Counted from the stretch's first letter, positions 1 through 12,653 are shown. The stretch is 64,000 bases of DNA from Daphnia pulex (GCF_021134715.1 NC_060024.1:11904001-11968000); one strand, 5' to 3'. A program made the numbers and translations. The notes: generated by a model not told the origin, from the letters alone.

Positions 1-506
1 TTCCGCCATCTGATCCAGCACCTTACCGACCACTCCAATCGCCCCCACAGCAGACTCCTCCGAGACCAGCAGCAGCTAACATCGTAAAACCGCAATCAAC
101 CGCAACAAATCTGCCGTCAGATCCAGCACTTTACCGGCGTCCCCAATTGCCATCGCAGCTATCCCCTCCAGGACCAGCCAACATCGTTAAACCGCAACCA
201 ACAGCATCGCCAGTACCTCACAGCTCGCATCATCAGGCTCCTAACAAACCGGCTCGCCCAGAAGCGGCTACTCCTCCGGCAGGCAACTCTCTAACAAAAC
301 GTCCTCAGACTGTGACTGTTGAGAAGCAGCCTCTGTTTCCGGAGAGCGAAACTTTCTTTTCGTCAGCCAATAGGCCCGACTTTGGCCCAACACCGTTTCA
401 AAAGCAAACTGAAAATAAAGGAACCAACGAAAGTTCCGATGGATTCTTCGAATTCGGCATTTTCCCAAACGCGAATGATTTTTTCGAACAAAATTTTTCA
501 GGATAA
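1..506 (+). CDS. Proline-rich repeat protein, C-terminal part only (gene enters from the left edge)
   Basis: Frame 3 is open from the first bases to a TAA at 504-506, so this is the last coding exon of a gene that begins outside the window. The visible product is rich in Pro, Gln and Ser. It contains two copies of a 36-residue (108-nt) repeat: the motif PSDPA.YR starts at about nt 6 and again at about 114, and each copy ends in ANIVKPQ. The tail is different: acidic and aromatic, ending DFFEQNFSG. I do not recognise a domain. Low-complexity proline repeats of this kind are common in arthropod cuticle or secreted matrix proteins, but that is inference. The next gene downstream is also proline-rich and on the same strand, so the two could be distant relatives, although I see no clear alignment. 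Confidence 0.6.
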   Translation, partial: PPSDPAPYRPLQSPPQQTPPRPAAANIVKPQSTATNLPSDPALYRRPQLPSQLSPPGPANIVKPQPTASPVPHSSHHQAPNKPARPEAATPPAGNSLTKRPQTVTVEKQPLFPESETFFSSANRPDFGPTPFQKQTENKGTNESSDGFFEFGIFPNANDFFEQNFSG

Positions 507-1440
507 CAAGTTATTGTTCCATTTCGTTATTATGATGGCTTCAAAGTTGCTCCAAAAAAGTGTGACATGTAATAGCTAATTGTTCTATACCTGTATGGTG
601 TATAGCTCTTTACCTTCAGTATGATACTGCGCACAAATTTCACGATTTAATTCAAAGCACCAAAGTATTGTTAATCAACCTGCCCCCCGACTATCGCCAT
701 TATTTAAAGTGTGATCACTTGTTATGTTAAACCTCATCTTGTACGGTTCAATACACATAAAACCAATTCAAAAGTAAAAACTCTGTTTACTATTATTCAG
801 TGCCTTCAGGGTAACATTATTGGAATTTTGTGATAATCAAAATTAAAAAAAAAAAAGTAGAAAAGAAAAAAGAATTTGGCATCTATGGACGGTGAGTTGG
901 TGTCAAATAAAATAACTATTTTGGTTTGTATTTTTGTTTGTCGACATTGTCGTGTAACAATTAACAATGTAGAGATAGTAAAGTAAAGAGATTGGAACAG
1001 CCAAGTAAACTAATCATGGTGGGAGTTCTAAGCACGAACGGGAAAACCTCTGCGTGTTTTTAGAGGTTTCACCTTTTTGACTTGATTTGGAAATTTGTAG
1101 CGTTATCAAGCATCGAGCAAAGTGATTAAAAAAAAGACCTAAGTGCTCTTAATGGCGAATAAAATGAATTGGGACGTGGAATTGGGGTAAACCAACGTTT
1201 TTTTGTCCTTTAATTTTCCTTACTAACATATTTTTTTCCCTATATGTACATCATTTCTCCCATTATCGCCATAGGAACGAACTTTCTTCTCCGCAAGTAA
1301 ACGAACTTTTAGAATGGTGTGCTCCGAACAAAAAAGGTACTTATTTTCTCATGAGGTGTATTCCCCCCTAATGAAAAAAAGTTCCCCAAAAACATTTTGG
1401 CTGATGGTTTGAGAAAGCAAGGAATTTAATATAACGACGG
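507..1440. other. 3' UTR and intergenic spacer
   Basis: A/T-rich sequence downstream of the stop at 506. It holds a poly-A run near 845-857 and an AATAAA-containing stretch near 907-912. I see no further coding potential; the upstream gene's 3' UTR must end somewhere here. Confidence 0.5.
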
Positions 1441-1443
1441 AGG

Positions 1444-1482
1444 ATATAAGACGGCTTCATTGCGCTCCGGTTCTTATCAGTG
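1444..1482 (+). promoter_or_regulatory. Core promoter of the secreted proline-rich gene (TATA + initiator)
   Basis: A TATA-like ATATAAG at 1444-1450 is followed by an arthropod-type initiator, ATCAGTG, with its A at 1479. The 30-odd bp spacing is what a TATA/Inr pair requires. The start codon of the downstream gene lies about 106 bp further on, at 1585, in good agreement. Confidence 0.6.
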
Positions 1483-1584
1483 GGATTCGGGACTTGACTT
1501 AATAAGCATCGTCTCTTTATTTCGTATTGGCAAACAACAATCGGTGGGTAAAGTGCAAGAAACCTATACGCTCAGAGTATCGAC

Positions 1585-2970
1585 ATGAGAACTTGTGGAA
1601 TTGTCAAGGTATAGCCTGAGTTTTTTTTCATCGAGTTCCCAAAGCGAACAGTTTGTTTTTATCGACAAAATAAGAATATGTACTCACTCATTTCCTATAA
1701 TTATTTTCATTTACAGTTTTTTACCGCGGTTCTGTTGATTATTGTCCCAATAGTCAGCGGCGATCACGGCTTCCAAGATTACCAGTTGAAAATCGGATAT
1801 GGCATCAAAGAATTCCGTGCACTCAAATGGCTGAACAAAATTATAGGATTAGATAGGGGGGACACGGACCCACCAGCACCTCAGTTCCCACCAATCAAGA
1901 TTCACGGGAATCCGTTCGTGGTTCCCCCATCGCCTATCATCGCTCCAATTGAAAATCCATCGCCATCTCATAATCCGCCTGAACACAAAAACATCCAGAC
2001 GGAACAAATAATTGCCGAGGCTCCGCAAGTAGCAAACCAGAATTATTCTTCCGCACTGCAGCAGTCACCAACTTCGTCAAAATCTTCACTGGTCGACTCG
2101 ACGGGAACGTCATCGCCTTCCTTTTCAGGCTCAAGGCACAGCTACAAAGATTACCTTCACATGAAATGGTTTCACGGTTCACCAAAAGCCACCTACTTTA
2201 ACGAGAATCCAGTTCCATCAACAGAACGACAACCAGACAGCAAATCAGAACAAGTCAATCAACATGAAGAAGCAGACGACTTGGAGGATAATTTTTCTAC
2301 AAAAGAGCAGCAGCCTGCGTTATTTTCTTTATCGGCTGATTCGATCCTTTCGAGAATGTTCAACACAATTAAGCGGACTCTGGCCGTTCCAAGAATACAG
2401 AAAGAAGATATCGGACCACTCAAGTTCTACGACGAACCTCCCAAGCCGCAATTCTTTTCTGTTGTACCAGTCATCTATCCTTCGCCTTACAATCCACCAC
2501 AATCGGCTCCTCCCACGCAACCGGATCAAGTATTGGACTTCTTTCAACCGCCCAACTCTCATCTAGAAAACAATTCTTCGGTATCAGCCTACAATCCAGC
2601 ATTGAACAGTCAGCCAAAACAAGAATTGGATGCATCACTAACGGTAGCAGCAACGACTTTTAAACCATCGATTCTGGGTTATGGTCTGTCAGAAACGCTC
2701 GAAGAAACATCTACCAGAGCACCGGAACTGGCCTATGACCTGTCGATTCCTGCTGATAATCAACCAGCTGAACCCTCTTCCAACGTGCCGGATAACAGCC
2801 AGCCACAAACGACAATTAGCTCTGTAGAACGGACTAACGTTCCATTACAAACGGCTTACACCAACCCAGTAAAACGATCATCGATTGACACTCCAGTACA
2901 ATCATCAGAAGAACCAGACTATAACGCTTTTTTACTTGCTTATAAACCCCAAGTTCCAACCTACGCATAG
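1585..2970 (+). CDS. Secreted proline-rich protein of unknown function
   Basis: Two coding exons: 1585-1608 (eight codons, MRTCGIVK) and 1717-2970, total 425 aa. The intron 1609-1716 starts GT and ends in a pyrimidine-rich TTTACAG; it is phase 0. This short first exon is preferred over the in-frame ATG at 1678, because joining it gives a textbook signal peptide (basic start, then FFTAVLLIIVPIVSG) that the 1678 start spoils. The mature chain is rich in Pro, Ser, Asn and Gln, with recurring PxxP-type stretches (PPAPQFPPIK, YPSPYNPPQSAPP) and few cysteines. No enzymatic domain is visible. It is probably extracellular, possibly a cuticle or matrix protein, but that is inference. It follows another proline-rich gene in the same orientation. 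Confidence 0.7.
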
Positions 2971-5131
2971 ACTTGTCCAGAAAACACTCTCGCAATAATT
3001 ATTTAGTTGTAAACTTGCTATTATTTCTCTATTGGCCAAGTAAGTCTATGTTCCTATTTCGTAATTTTTTGCGATCGATATTATAGTAGAAAAAATTAAA
3101 AATCGATTCAAAATATTTTTAGAGATACTTACTTAGTGGTTTTCTTCTTATTTGTACCTTAAAGTGTTATTTAACATCATTATTTAATCATATTGATCCG
3201 AGGTCCATCAGCGAGTTGGTTTTTGCAATGAAAGAACTTTTGCGTCATGGATTGATGATGTTGTTTTTCACTTCTCTATTTGTAACGGTTATAGTTTCAA
3301 TTCCAATTTTATTTCCACGCATTAATTTATAGTCGAACACTAAAATCTGTTGTCTTCTGAACATTTAATTTAACCTGATGTAAAAATATTATCGCTTTTT
3401 CTGTTAACGGTTTGCGAACGAAAAATACAAGTATAAAAAAAATCACTTAGTAGCTTAATTGAATTCATTTCAAGGTAACCAAGCATTGTTAGCTAGAATA
3501 AAAAGAAGTTATAAAATCTTTATTTCATAGTTCAATATTATTTTAAAGTATTTAAAAAATAAAAAACACATAATCAATTCAAAAATGTTGCATTGTTCAC
3601 AATGGCAACTCAGCGTTTTAGTTCGTTCAAAATGGACTCTTTTCTTACCCTTTCCCCTTTTTTCTAGTTTTCCCGCTCCTTCTTCTTTCGCAGCAAAACT
3701 TTTGCAACGTTCAGTCGTTCAGTTGTTCAGTAGCAAAATTGTGAATCGTGCCAAAAGCGTGCTGCCTCGTTTCCTAGTGTTAAAGGTTTATTTCTCTTTA
3801 TTATTTATTAGATGTGAAAATTTGGTTTCTTGTGAAGTTTTAACAATTTGACCTGGGTGTAATTGTAAAAAAGTGTTTTAACTACAGTGGCTGCATTCTC
3901 ACTAGTGCTGAGTTTCATGGAGAGAAAAGGCGACATCACGTGGGCCGATTTTCTTTTTCGCCATTTTAGTAAGTCCTCTGATTAATTTAGTTATTCCAGT
4001 GTTCACTCTTATGTTTTGGGGTAAAAGGTAAGATTTTTTGAGAAGAATAGCCTTGCGTCAGCGAAAACCACTTACAGTTAAGTTTTGGTTTTCGATTGGG
4101 CAGTCCTGTAAGGAAAGATAAATTTTAGATTAAGAAAATCCAAGACAGTTGACAGAAAGTAATGGATGACGTTGGATCAGAAATGTTTATTACAATAGAA
4201 TGACATGGGCTTCTTGGGATTACACATCATCATACTGTATATCTCTCAGTATCACACGTCATTAAAATGTCAAGAAACGTTGACGAGAGCACAAGATGAA
4301 ATCATGTTAATCAAATGGGTTTTTGTGAGGGAAATATGTAAGGGAGGTCGTTCTTCTCCCGCAAGTGTGTTATTTACAAGCCCTGTCCGATGTTAAAAGA
4401 ATCAAGGATAGACAGTGTGGAGAGTGCGTGTGTGTAAGTGTGCCCGCACACAGAGACGGTTCCTTTGCACCTCAGAAATACCTCTCCGATTTCATATACT
4501 AGAAAATGAAATAACTTAAAAAACTTCTTTAAATTACTGTGGAATAGAAACAGAACGACAGATATATTACGTTGGAATTTGTTTAAATTATAAAAAAAAA
4601 TACTTGAAAAGGATATTAAGATGATATATACGTGTAACCACATCTGAGGATTTTTTTCCAAACCACTCGAGCGGATGAGATTTAAGTTACTGGGGACGAA
4701 ATGGAATCGCGCAAACAAAATAAAAGTTAAAAATAAAAGGCTCTGCGTATTTTTAGCTCGACTGGAAACCTTCTTTGATGAAACAGACAAAAAAATAATA
4801 AAGGTGACTGGAGGCTTCCCCCTACTGAATTTCTAACTGAGCTATTGTGTCTGATTGTTGAAAAAATTTTTGCTTTGAACAAACCATTCATTCAATTCTT
4901 GAAATGAAAAAAAAAAAAAAGTGTGATCGTTCAGTATGGCGTTCATCACCCACCGCAGTCAGTTCCCTATAGAAGAAAACTGGGAGGAAACATCAGAATT
5001 CAATAAATTAATACTCTAATAAGACATTCCCCGATAGCTTGGTCCCCCCAGGGATTCGAAAAAATAACAAAATAGCAGGAAGAATAGACGGACAAAAGCT
5101 TTCAAAAATTAAAAATTTGTTTTTCTCTCTC
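2971..5131. other. Intergenic: 3' UTRs of two convergent genes
   Basis: Downstream of the stop at 2970 on the plus strand and downstream of the ZP-gene stop on the minus strand. A/T-rich with several AATAAA-like motifs (for example near 3499 and 3560). The short open frames at 3585-3851 and 4374-4790 have no recognisable composition or splice context. Nothing else is supported. Confidence 0.5.
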
Positions 5132-8100
5132 CTAGTTGGAATTGGAGACTTTGACGAATTCCGGGTGCTCGATGTGAGCCAGCGACGCCAAAGAGCTGCT
5201 GGATTTACCCTTTCCGTCGAACTGGCGAACGCGCAGGAGTAGGAAGACGGCCACCATTGAGGCGATGATGAGGACCAGCAAAAGCATGGTCAATCCACCG
5301 ACGAAGCTGGGCACAGACAAGCAAATGTGATTGCCGTCCATGTCGGTCAAATTCTGGACGACGACAGTTTCGTTCTGGTTGGGGTTCAGAGTGAAAGCGA
5401 CGTCACCGGGAGCCACGACCTGGATGAAACGAGTGGTGGGCACGTCCGTCATATCCTGAGCGTCGCGCTTGTAAACGTGAAGGATCGTCTCTTGGCCAGC
5501 GCTGCGTCTAGAGCGGATGCCATCGGTGGCGTTCTCGGAAACCATTCGGGGTTTGCCGAGGAATTGGCGAGTTGGCTCAGAGTCATCAGCTTCACCGGCC
5601 CGGTTGACCGTCTTGTAATTGGTTTGGGCTCCACCTCGGTTGACTGGGATAGGCTGGGGAGGAGCGGCTCCTGGAACACGAGGATCGACTCCGACAACCT
5701 TGGAGGATGAAGCGGCGTAGCCGAGATCGGGAAGTCCAGCAGCTCCGGCGTCGCATTTGGGTTCAGGGCACTGGTTACGGCACACCTGGATGACGCACTG
5801 GAAGTGTACGTTCATGGAATCGGGGAATTTGAAGGCCTGCGTAAATAGAAATCAAAATTAATTATTTGTTAACTATTTTTCTTTTTTAGTTAATTACCTG
5901 GAAATAAGCGTAAGAAACAACGGAAGCAGACTGGCCAAAGTTGCGGACTTTCTGGAATCGTGACATGATCTTGGGTCGAGTGACGCAACCGTACTGGTCG
6001 ACCAACTGGATGGGAGCGCGTAGACCGTCGTGAGCGACGCAGTTGCGAACCAACATGTCGAATTTGTTCTCATCATCCTTGATGGCCAACACCATGGTCA
6101 TGGTCTGACCGATCTTGACGATACCGCTGACTTCAGAAGCCCAGGGTCCCTTGCCGACTTGGATTTGCATCCAGCATTGGAGGTTGTCGCCGAGGAAGTT
6201 GGCTGTGACGGCGTTGAGCATATCGACGGCGAACGGACGGAAAGTAACTGATTTCTCGTAGTAGTCGTACCTGAATGAATCAACAATTAATTTTAATATG
6301 TTTTCATTGCTGCGTGATTGCATTTAATTTACCATGTGCAACGAAGGCGACGAGCCTGATCCCAAACTTCCTGGACGAGTGGGTCGTACTGGATGATGAT
6401 TGTGTTTTCCACAAAAGTTCCGGCCGGTGAAGGAGCTCCGTAACCAGCACCGCCAGCAGCCTAGAAAGTCATTAGAAACGGGTAATTAAATTTTACTTTT
6501 CTACCTTTAAAACAACAAAAATGTTATACCTGGTTGGCGGAGGATGTCATTCCGCAAGTGTTGAGGTAAACATCGAAGGTGGCGCTAAGTTGACCAGATC
6601 CAGGGCGGACGTGAACGCAGTTGGAATCGCTGTAGTGTCCCTTGGAGAAGATCATTCCGTAGAATGGGCGGTCAAATTCAATGTTGACACGCATGTGCGT
6701 CTTTTCACACTGGACTTGCAAATTCTTGATCTGGGGCTGGTCGCTTGGCTGACCAATGGGCCACTGATCTTCAGGAGCCGGTCCAATAGGACTACCCTGG
6801 GGTGGGTAGCTTGCAAGTCCTCCGCCATTAGGTGGCGGCAGTCCAGGGCCGGATGGGATGTAGTTGGGCGGAAGTGGGATCTGGCGTTTGTTGTTGTTGG
6901 AAGCAGCTCCTAGCGGGATTGGGTTGATATCAATACCGCGGTGTTCTGCAGGAAGGATCGAAGAGTCGGATGTCTTATCGGTGTAGACACTCTGTAAAAG
7001 AACATTTAAAAAAACCACGTCGTTAAATAAGATGATCCATTATCGAGTAATATGTTTAAAATAACAATCAGTCAAATTTGTCAGAACGTTTGTTGATCGG
7101 TCGGCTGACGAAATGGAACATTTATACGACTGGTTGAGCATTTCTTTGAGCCTTTTGGCGTCGAAAAGAGACAAGGAGCACTTAATATGGCCTCAATTTT
7201 TATTTCCCCCTGGAAGCTCGTCAACGTGAAATCGACCCCGCTGGGCAGTCTACTAGGTAATTGACGATCCATCATCCATGGCGACGCCTTTGGCTCATCG
7301 TCGCGCTGCGTTTCGTCACTGCCGTGAGTGAGCGCCACCCATCGTTCCACGTAATACCCTAGACTCAGTCCGATGGGAATCTAACGGGGTTTCAGGTTAT
7401 ATGTCTTCTCAGAATGAGGATGTAGCGTTACGAAAAGAGCTGCTTCTTGATTTAAGAATAAGAAAAAAAGCCCCCCATGGATGGACGCACTATGACTCTG
7501 ACCTGATTTACATCCGCGCTCAATCTTAAATGGCCAATGCGATCGGCAACAGTCTGTTAGATGCCGCGTGCACATTTTAGCATAGCATCTCCATAACGCA
7601 GCTGTTCTCTTTGGAATCTGTTGCAATCCGTGCGTGAAAAATCTCGTTTGCGGACGGAAAGAAGGACACCAGCAATAGCCGAGAGCACAGCTGGCCAAAG
7701 ATATTCAGCGTGAATGTCTCTAGGTGCGAGCGAGCGCGCGCGCGCGTTCACTCGAACGAATGAAGAACAACAACATCAGCAAAAGGCCAAAAATGTTCCG
7801 TTACATTCTGGCCTCTTGTGTCGATTCGGATGTTACTAAAGCATCTAGCCCGCTCTTATTTTTCTTTTCTTTTCTTCAACTGTCGGAATTACAAATATTT
7901 CGAGCATTGCGTAACCTGTGCACTTCACGCTCAGCGAGCTCTTTCAATTTGGAATGGAATTAATAGCTCCGTCGGATGGTTGTTGTTGTTGTTGTTCCTT
8001 TAAATAATTCCAAGCTACAAATTGTTGTTATTTTAAACGAGAAGAGGCCAATTTCCGTGTAGGCGGTATTATATTCTAAATGGAATTTTTTAAAAAAGAG

Positions 8101-9548
8101 AATTATAATTTTCTGTGTCTCCGGTAGAAACCGCAAGATGTTGCAAACTGTACCCGGGCCCCGACCTTAGACCCTAGAACCGTTCCCCAGTGATGATTCT
8201 TTTTTTGCTGCACATCGGACGCCAAGTTTTAAAAAAAGAAACGAAAATCCTTTGACGTATATCTACGGTTTGAAGGTCGCGACTTGGTAGCGTGTGAACT
8301 CCGTCCACTTATTACTGATCCCGTTGTCTGCATGTCAATCGATAATTAACCTTCTTCTTCTAGCTCTCTCACTGCAATCCCTTGTAATAAGTGAGTCTGA
8401 CTTATTTCATTACGTCAAGTCATCAAGCTTCACCGCCGTGTCTATGCGTAGTAGACAACATTGGTTTTCATTAACGGTAGTTAACTTTGAGTCTATGTGC
8501 ATATAACATGCTTCGCTAGTTCGCCCACACGACGACAGCAGTTCTTCCGGGTCTCTTTTTAGGATGAGAGCGCAATCAAACGGGACAAATAGTCTCGGGT
8601 AATCTAAATAGACAACGAGCGGCAAGTATAAACAAAACCCAAAATAAAATTTAAAGCACTCGGAAACCCCCCCACACATGTATTTTATCCTGTTGGTCTG
8701 CAGGGTGAGAAAACTATCGGGATTGCGGGAGCGATGAGAACTTCCCTGGATGGACGGCAGCAGCAGCAGACCGATGGACCCAGGAGCCAGCCAGCGAGAG
8801 GAAAAAGCAACGGGACAGCAGATGTTGTTGCTGTTTGGCCGCACGGCGTTTTTCAACGGTTATTTAATATATGTATACAGCCGTGTATACTCTACTACTA
8901 TCTATCAGCAGCGCAACCGGTTCTTCTTCTTTCGCATAACTGGAGGGCTGCCCGTGGACACGTAAGGTAATTGAACGACATCCTAACATTTCTGATAGAT
9001 TTGTCTATTTTCTGTTTCTCCGTTTTCTAACTGATTTTTTCGACCAAGAAATTCGCACTGCGGTGAAATGTGCGGAATGCGTTCGGTCGGAACTGGAAAA
9101 TTTATTAAATCCGTCCCTTTCCTTGTGAGCGTTAACCGTTAGGAATACTGTCACTTGATTGGCGATTGGTGGTGGGATTCGAATCGTCACGCATGACGGC
9201 CTTTTTTCTCTCTTTTTTTTTGTCGAGAAAATGGGAATAAACGAGAAGACACATTCTTTTTGATACAAAAGATGGAGGGGTGCTGTTGAGTATGCTTTGA
9301 TAGTAATAATGTATCCGCATCCGGGTGACCTACATTCTCCTAGTACCAGCAGCGTCTTTCCAGCTCTCCCCTCCTTTTTGTCTGTTAAGTACCAAACAAC
9401 TCCTAGCTGCGTCGACCTTATTTCCAAGCGTCACACGCACAACCGACCAGAACGTTGAAAAACAAGAAGTGGAATGTTGTTTCTTTTTTTTTCTTACCTG
9501 GATCAAAATGGCGGCCAGAAGGAGCCAGGTATTAAGTCGTCGCTTCAT
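5132..9548 (-). CDS. ZP-domain transmembrane protein, miniature/dusky/dusky-like type
   Basis: Five coding exons on the minus strand: 9498-9548, 6530-6991, 6333-6460, 5898-6270, 5132-5836; 572 aa, with all junctions GT-AG and in frame. Exon 1 is exactly a signal peptide (MKRRLNTWLLLAAILIQ). A Pro/Gly-rich linker follows (about residues 18-105), then a ZP domain (about 108-365) with its cysteines and a motif strongly typical of arthropod cuticle ZP proteins (IKDDENKFDMLVRNC, PIQLVDQYGC). An RSRR site at 446-449 fits the furin-type cleavage that releases ZP ectodomains. One membrane segment (518-540) and a short Ser-rich cytoplasmic tail follow. In insects this family shapes apical extracellular matrix under the cuticle. 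The exact orthologue (miniature, dusky, dusky-like or a cuticlin-like relative) cannot be decided here. A non-coding 5' exon lies upstream. Confidence 0.88.
6992..9497 (-). other. Large intron of the ZP gene
   Basis: About 2.5 kb between the signal-peptide exon and the linker exon, phase 0 on both sides. Short open frames on both strands show no domain or splice support. It contains a CG-rich alternating GCGAGCGAGCGCGCGCG tract near 7725-7745 and CAG-type triplets near 8755-8770. No additional coding exon is seen. Confidence 0.5.
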
Positions 9549-9574
9549 CTTTTTGAGTTGTTGTGTAAAGGAAT
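9549..9574 (-). other. 5' UTR part of ZP gene exon 2
   Basis: Reading the minus strand, TTTCATTTCAG ends at 9575 and is followed by 26 nt of leader before the ATG at 9548. This implies at least one upstream non-coding exon, for which 12194-12275 is the best candidate. Confidence 0.6.
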
Positions 9575-9751
9575 CTGAAATGAAACGAAAAAGAAAGAAA
9601 AAATGATTATTCAAATGTTGGGTGTAATAATGACGAGGATGTCAGTTTTTTTACGTCAGAATCAGTTAGACTCTCGATGACGTCAATAAAAGAATAAACC
9701 AAGAAAAATTTATAATGGATAGAGAGGGGGGGTCGTATACACACACATGTA

Positions 9752-9960
9752 CAGTATCGTCCAAAAAAATCCGAACGCACCCCTTTTTCAAAAGCCCAGT
9801 TTAATGTAGATTCTTCGTTTTTAACTTTCAAGACTTCATATTATGTGTAGAATTAATTGTTTTACAAAGTTCATTTATTAGAATTAAGAAAAAAATGCAG
9901 AAATATTTTTTTTAAATAAAGAAAGAGACCGTGGTGTTCGGATTTTTTTGGACGATACTG
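9752..9960. mobile_element. Tc1/mariner-type MITE, 209 bp
   Basis: The element begins CAGTATCGTCC and ends with the exact reverse complement. The terminal inverted repeats are perfect over 25 bp (9752-9776 against 9936-9960). It is flanked on both sides by TA (9750-9751 and 9961-9962), the target-site duplication of Tc1/mariner elements. The interior is A/T-rich with no open frame, so it is a non-autonomous miniature element. It sits in the first intron of the ZP gene. Confidence 0.9.
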
Positions 9961-12193
9961 TACCGTTGTATAGCGCGGCCACATTAGAGAAACCCCGGCG
10001 TCTTGAGAGAGGACGACCGACGTCGCCACTAACCGTTCGGATTATATTAACAATCAAAAATTCCTCAAACTAGCTTGTCCTCCAGCTGTTGTCGAATGAA
10101 GCAATCGTCACGAAGTTAACGCAGAAAGAAGGTTCGACGACAAGATGTTAGAAAGAAAAAGAAAAATCTTATGCGAGTGTACTGTTTTGGCTAGTTTTGC
10201 GTGTGTTGAATGGTATCGCGGAAGTGCACGTAGCGTTGGAAAACACCTGCCGAGCTCATTGGACGTGTGAAAAATACATATACTGTACGGTATACGTTTA
10301 TTTCCAGTCTGAAGAGGTCTGCAAATGAAATGTGTTGTTCATTTTTCTTTTTTCGGGTTGAAGCCAGCAGTGGTATTACCGTTACAGCTGCGCGCTTCTC
10401 ACCTGTGCATCTCTTCATTTTTTTTTTCCAAAAGTGGGGAGGAGGTGTGTTGTATTGTGTTTTTGATTGTTGGACGAAGCATTTCATCGCCAGGTGAACG
10501 ACAAATTTGGTGCGGTACAGAAAATATGGCTGCCCATTGTGGGAAATTCTTGAGCGTCCAACTGGAGAAATGTGAATGGTTTAACTCCCCCGTTCAACCA
10601 TTCATTTCCTTTGATTGAACAATCGAATCTCGACGATTCAATGGGTCTATTCTCTAGATGACCTACAAGGTCGTCAGCCAAGACTGTTGCGCTCCGTCAT
10701 TCTTTCATTGCTGCGATTGGCTTCTGGCGGCTGGTGAAACAAATCACGATGATTCTTCTCTACAAGTACCTTATAGCCTATAGGCCTAGATAGCTAAAGG
10801 AATGATTATCGAACCGCTCGACCCAAATTTTTCCCGGGAATTCTTCTTCTTCTCGGCGCTCGTCTTTATCGAGTTAAATCGGATGACTAACTCCGCCCTC
10901 CTTTTCTTCGTCAGCCATAACCCACATTTGATTTTGTACGTGTCTACGGGCCAGGAAAAGAAAACAAATCAAATAATTTCAAAATATCTTCCTGCTGTTC
11001 TTTCAGCACAGATTTTTCTAACGCGTGTCTTCTTCTTTCAAGTCCAACTCGCCGCTGGATTACAAATGGAATGATAATGGGTCACACACACCGGAGGCTG
11101 TGAGACACACTAGCGAGCGGGAGACTAGGAGGTGCGTGGGGTTTTTTAAAAAAGGAGATTGGGGCGGGTTTTGTGGAGTGCAGGGGATATAGTACCGTTA
11201 GTGTTCAAAACCGCCAGAGCTCGTTTTCTCTCTCTTTCTATCCCGTCATCCTCGTGCATCATTGTAGGTCATGTGGCCTTTGAACCTCCCTCTTTTCTTT
11301 TTCCTAGTTATTTTTTTCGAAAAAATGGGAAAAATTCTTTCTGAAAGAAAACATGAAATATAACCGCCCTTTCTCGACTACTCGTCCCTTCTTTGTATCT
11401 TCCTTTTTGAAACTGTAAAATATTTTACACACACACCCACACGTACTACACAATCTGTGGAGGTAACCGAAAAGGTCGAGAATCTTCTGACCTATTCCGT
11501 TGCTTTTTCCATTCGTTTTTTTGTTTTTTCTCTTTCATTTCAAAGTCAAAAGCTACTCTTGATTCTGCGCTTCTTTTCACGAAAAATGTCGGCATTCGTT
11601 TGACGGGGGGTGATGAGCTTCCGCCAAAAAAAAAAAGTGGAGAAAATTACGTCGTTCTTCCGAGAAGAATTATTCTTTTTTTTTTTTCTAAATTTGTTTT
11701 TCTTTCCCACAAACTTGTGGAAGAATTACTGGCTATTTGCGGAAGTTTACACGGCCAGAAGCAGCAGCCGAGCAATTGACAAAAGAAGAGCGTCAGGTGT
11801 TGTTATGCCCCCGTCTACTATTTTTTGTTCTCTCTATGTACACACAAACTTCACTAAAGTCAACCCAGCGCGACGTATTATACCGTTAAAAAACATGAGG
11901 GTCTCTACTCTCTACTATACTTCCATCCCAAATTATTACGAAAAAAAAAAAAAAACCTGTCCCTCATCGAACCTATCCATCCATTTCATTCCCGAACCTG
12001 TACATGGGAAAAAGAGATTTTTGGCTGCTGATTTGTAAAACATCCCGTTCAACTGGAACAACAAGTTGACGGACCGAATTGTCTTCACCAAATGTTTGTT
12101 TCCGGGGTACATGCAGGGAAGTGATTATACCAGCTAGAGAAGAATGACGAAAGATGTCGAGAGAGGGAATTGTGTCGAGGACTGAGTACTCAC

Positions 12194-12308
12194 CAAAGAT
12201 AGGCGTATCCAAATGAACGAGTATCGAAGAACTCGAAGATGATTGTTTGTCCGATTGCAAAGGTGTAGCGAGACTGATCCGAATGTATGAGCGCACTATT
12301 TAAATATT
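12194..12308 (-). promoter_or_regulatory. Candidate promoter and non-coding first exon of the ZP gene
   Basis: On the minus strand, TTTAAATA at 12304-12297 lies 29 bp before an initiator ATCAGTC (A at 12275). About 80 nt further on, TTTG|GTGAGT at 12194/12193 is a near-perfect splice donor. Splicing from 12194 to the acceptor at 9575 would remove a 2.6-kb intron and deliver the signal-peptide exon. A second minus-strand TATAAAA occurs at 12396-12390 and could drive an upstream start. RNA evidence would be needed to choose between them. Confidence 0.45.
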
Positions 12309-12653
12309 TCGTGGAAAGTTGGAGAGAGAAGATGTTTCCAGGACGATCTTCAACGGTTCTCTGTGCCGGAGGAAGTCGGCGCCGGCTGGTTTTATAGCCG
12401 AACGAGGGGGGAACCCAAACTCACGGAAGGGAAGAGGAGCTAGCAGTTAAAAACAGGAGGGTGGGTGGGTATACCTGGCGGGGGCCGCACTACACACCTG
12501 GTCTTTTTCTCGAAAGAAAAAAAAAAAGCAGCCCAGGAAAAACAGTCAAGCCAAACCCACAGCGAAGGGCCCAGGTGATGAGCGTCAGAACTGGTGATGG
12601 AGAAAACAAGTTCCGTCAGTGGGGGCGAGCCTTACCATCGAAAGTAGGTCAAC

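Noticed and set aside
1678-1716. ATG at 1678 as start of the secreted proline-rich protein
   Set aside because: These bases are better explained as the end of an intron with a good acceptor; the start at 1585 gives a proper signal peptide.
5327-6913. Plus-strand open frames opposite the ZP gene (5327-5710, 6030-6251, 6521-6913)
   Set aside because: They are antisense to exons with clear protein homology on the minus strand; their length reflects codon bias of the real gene.
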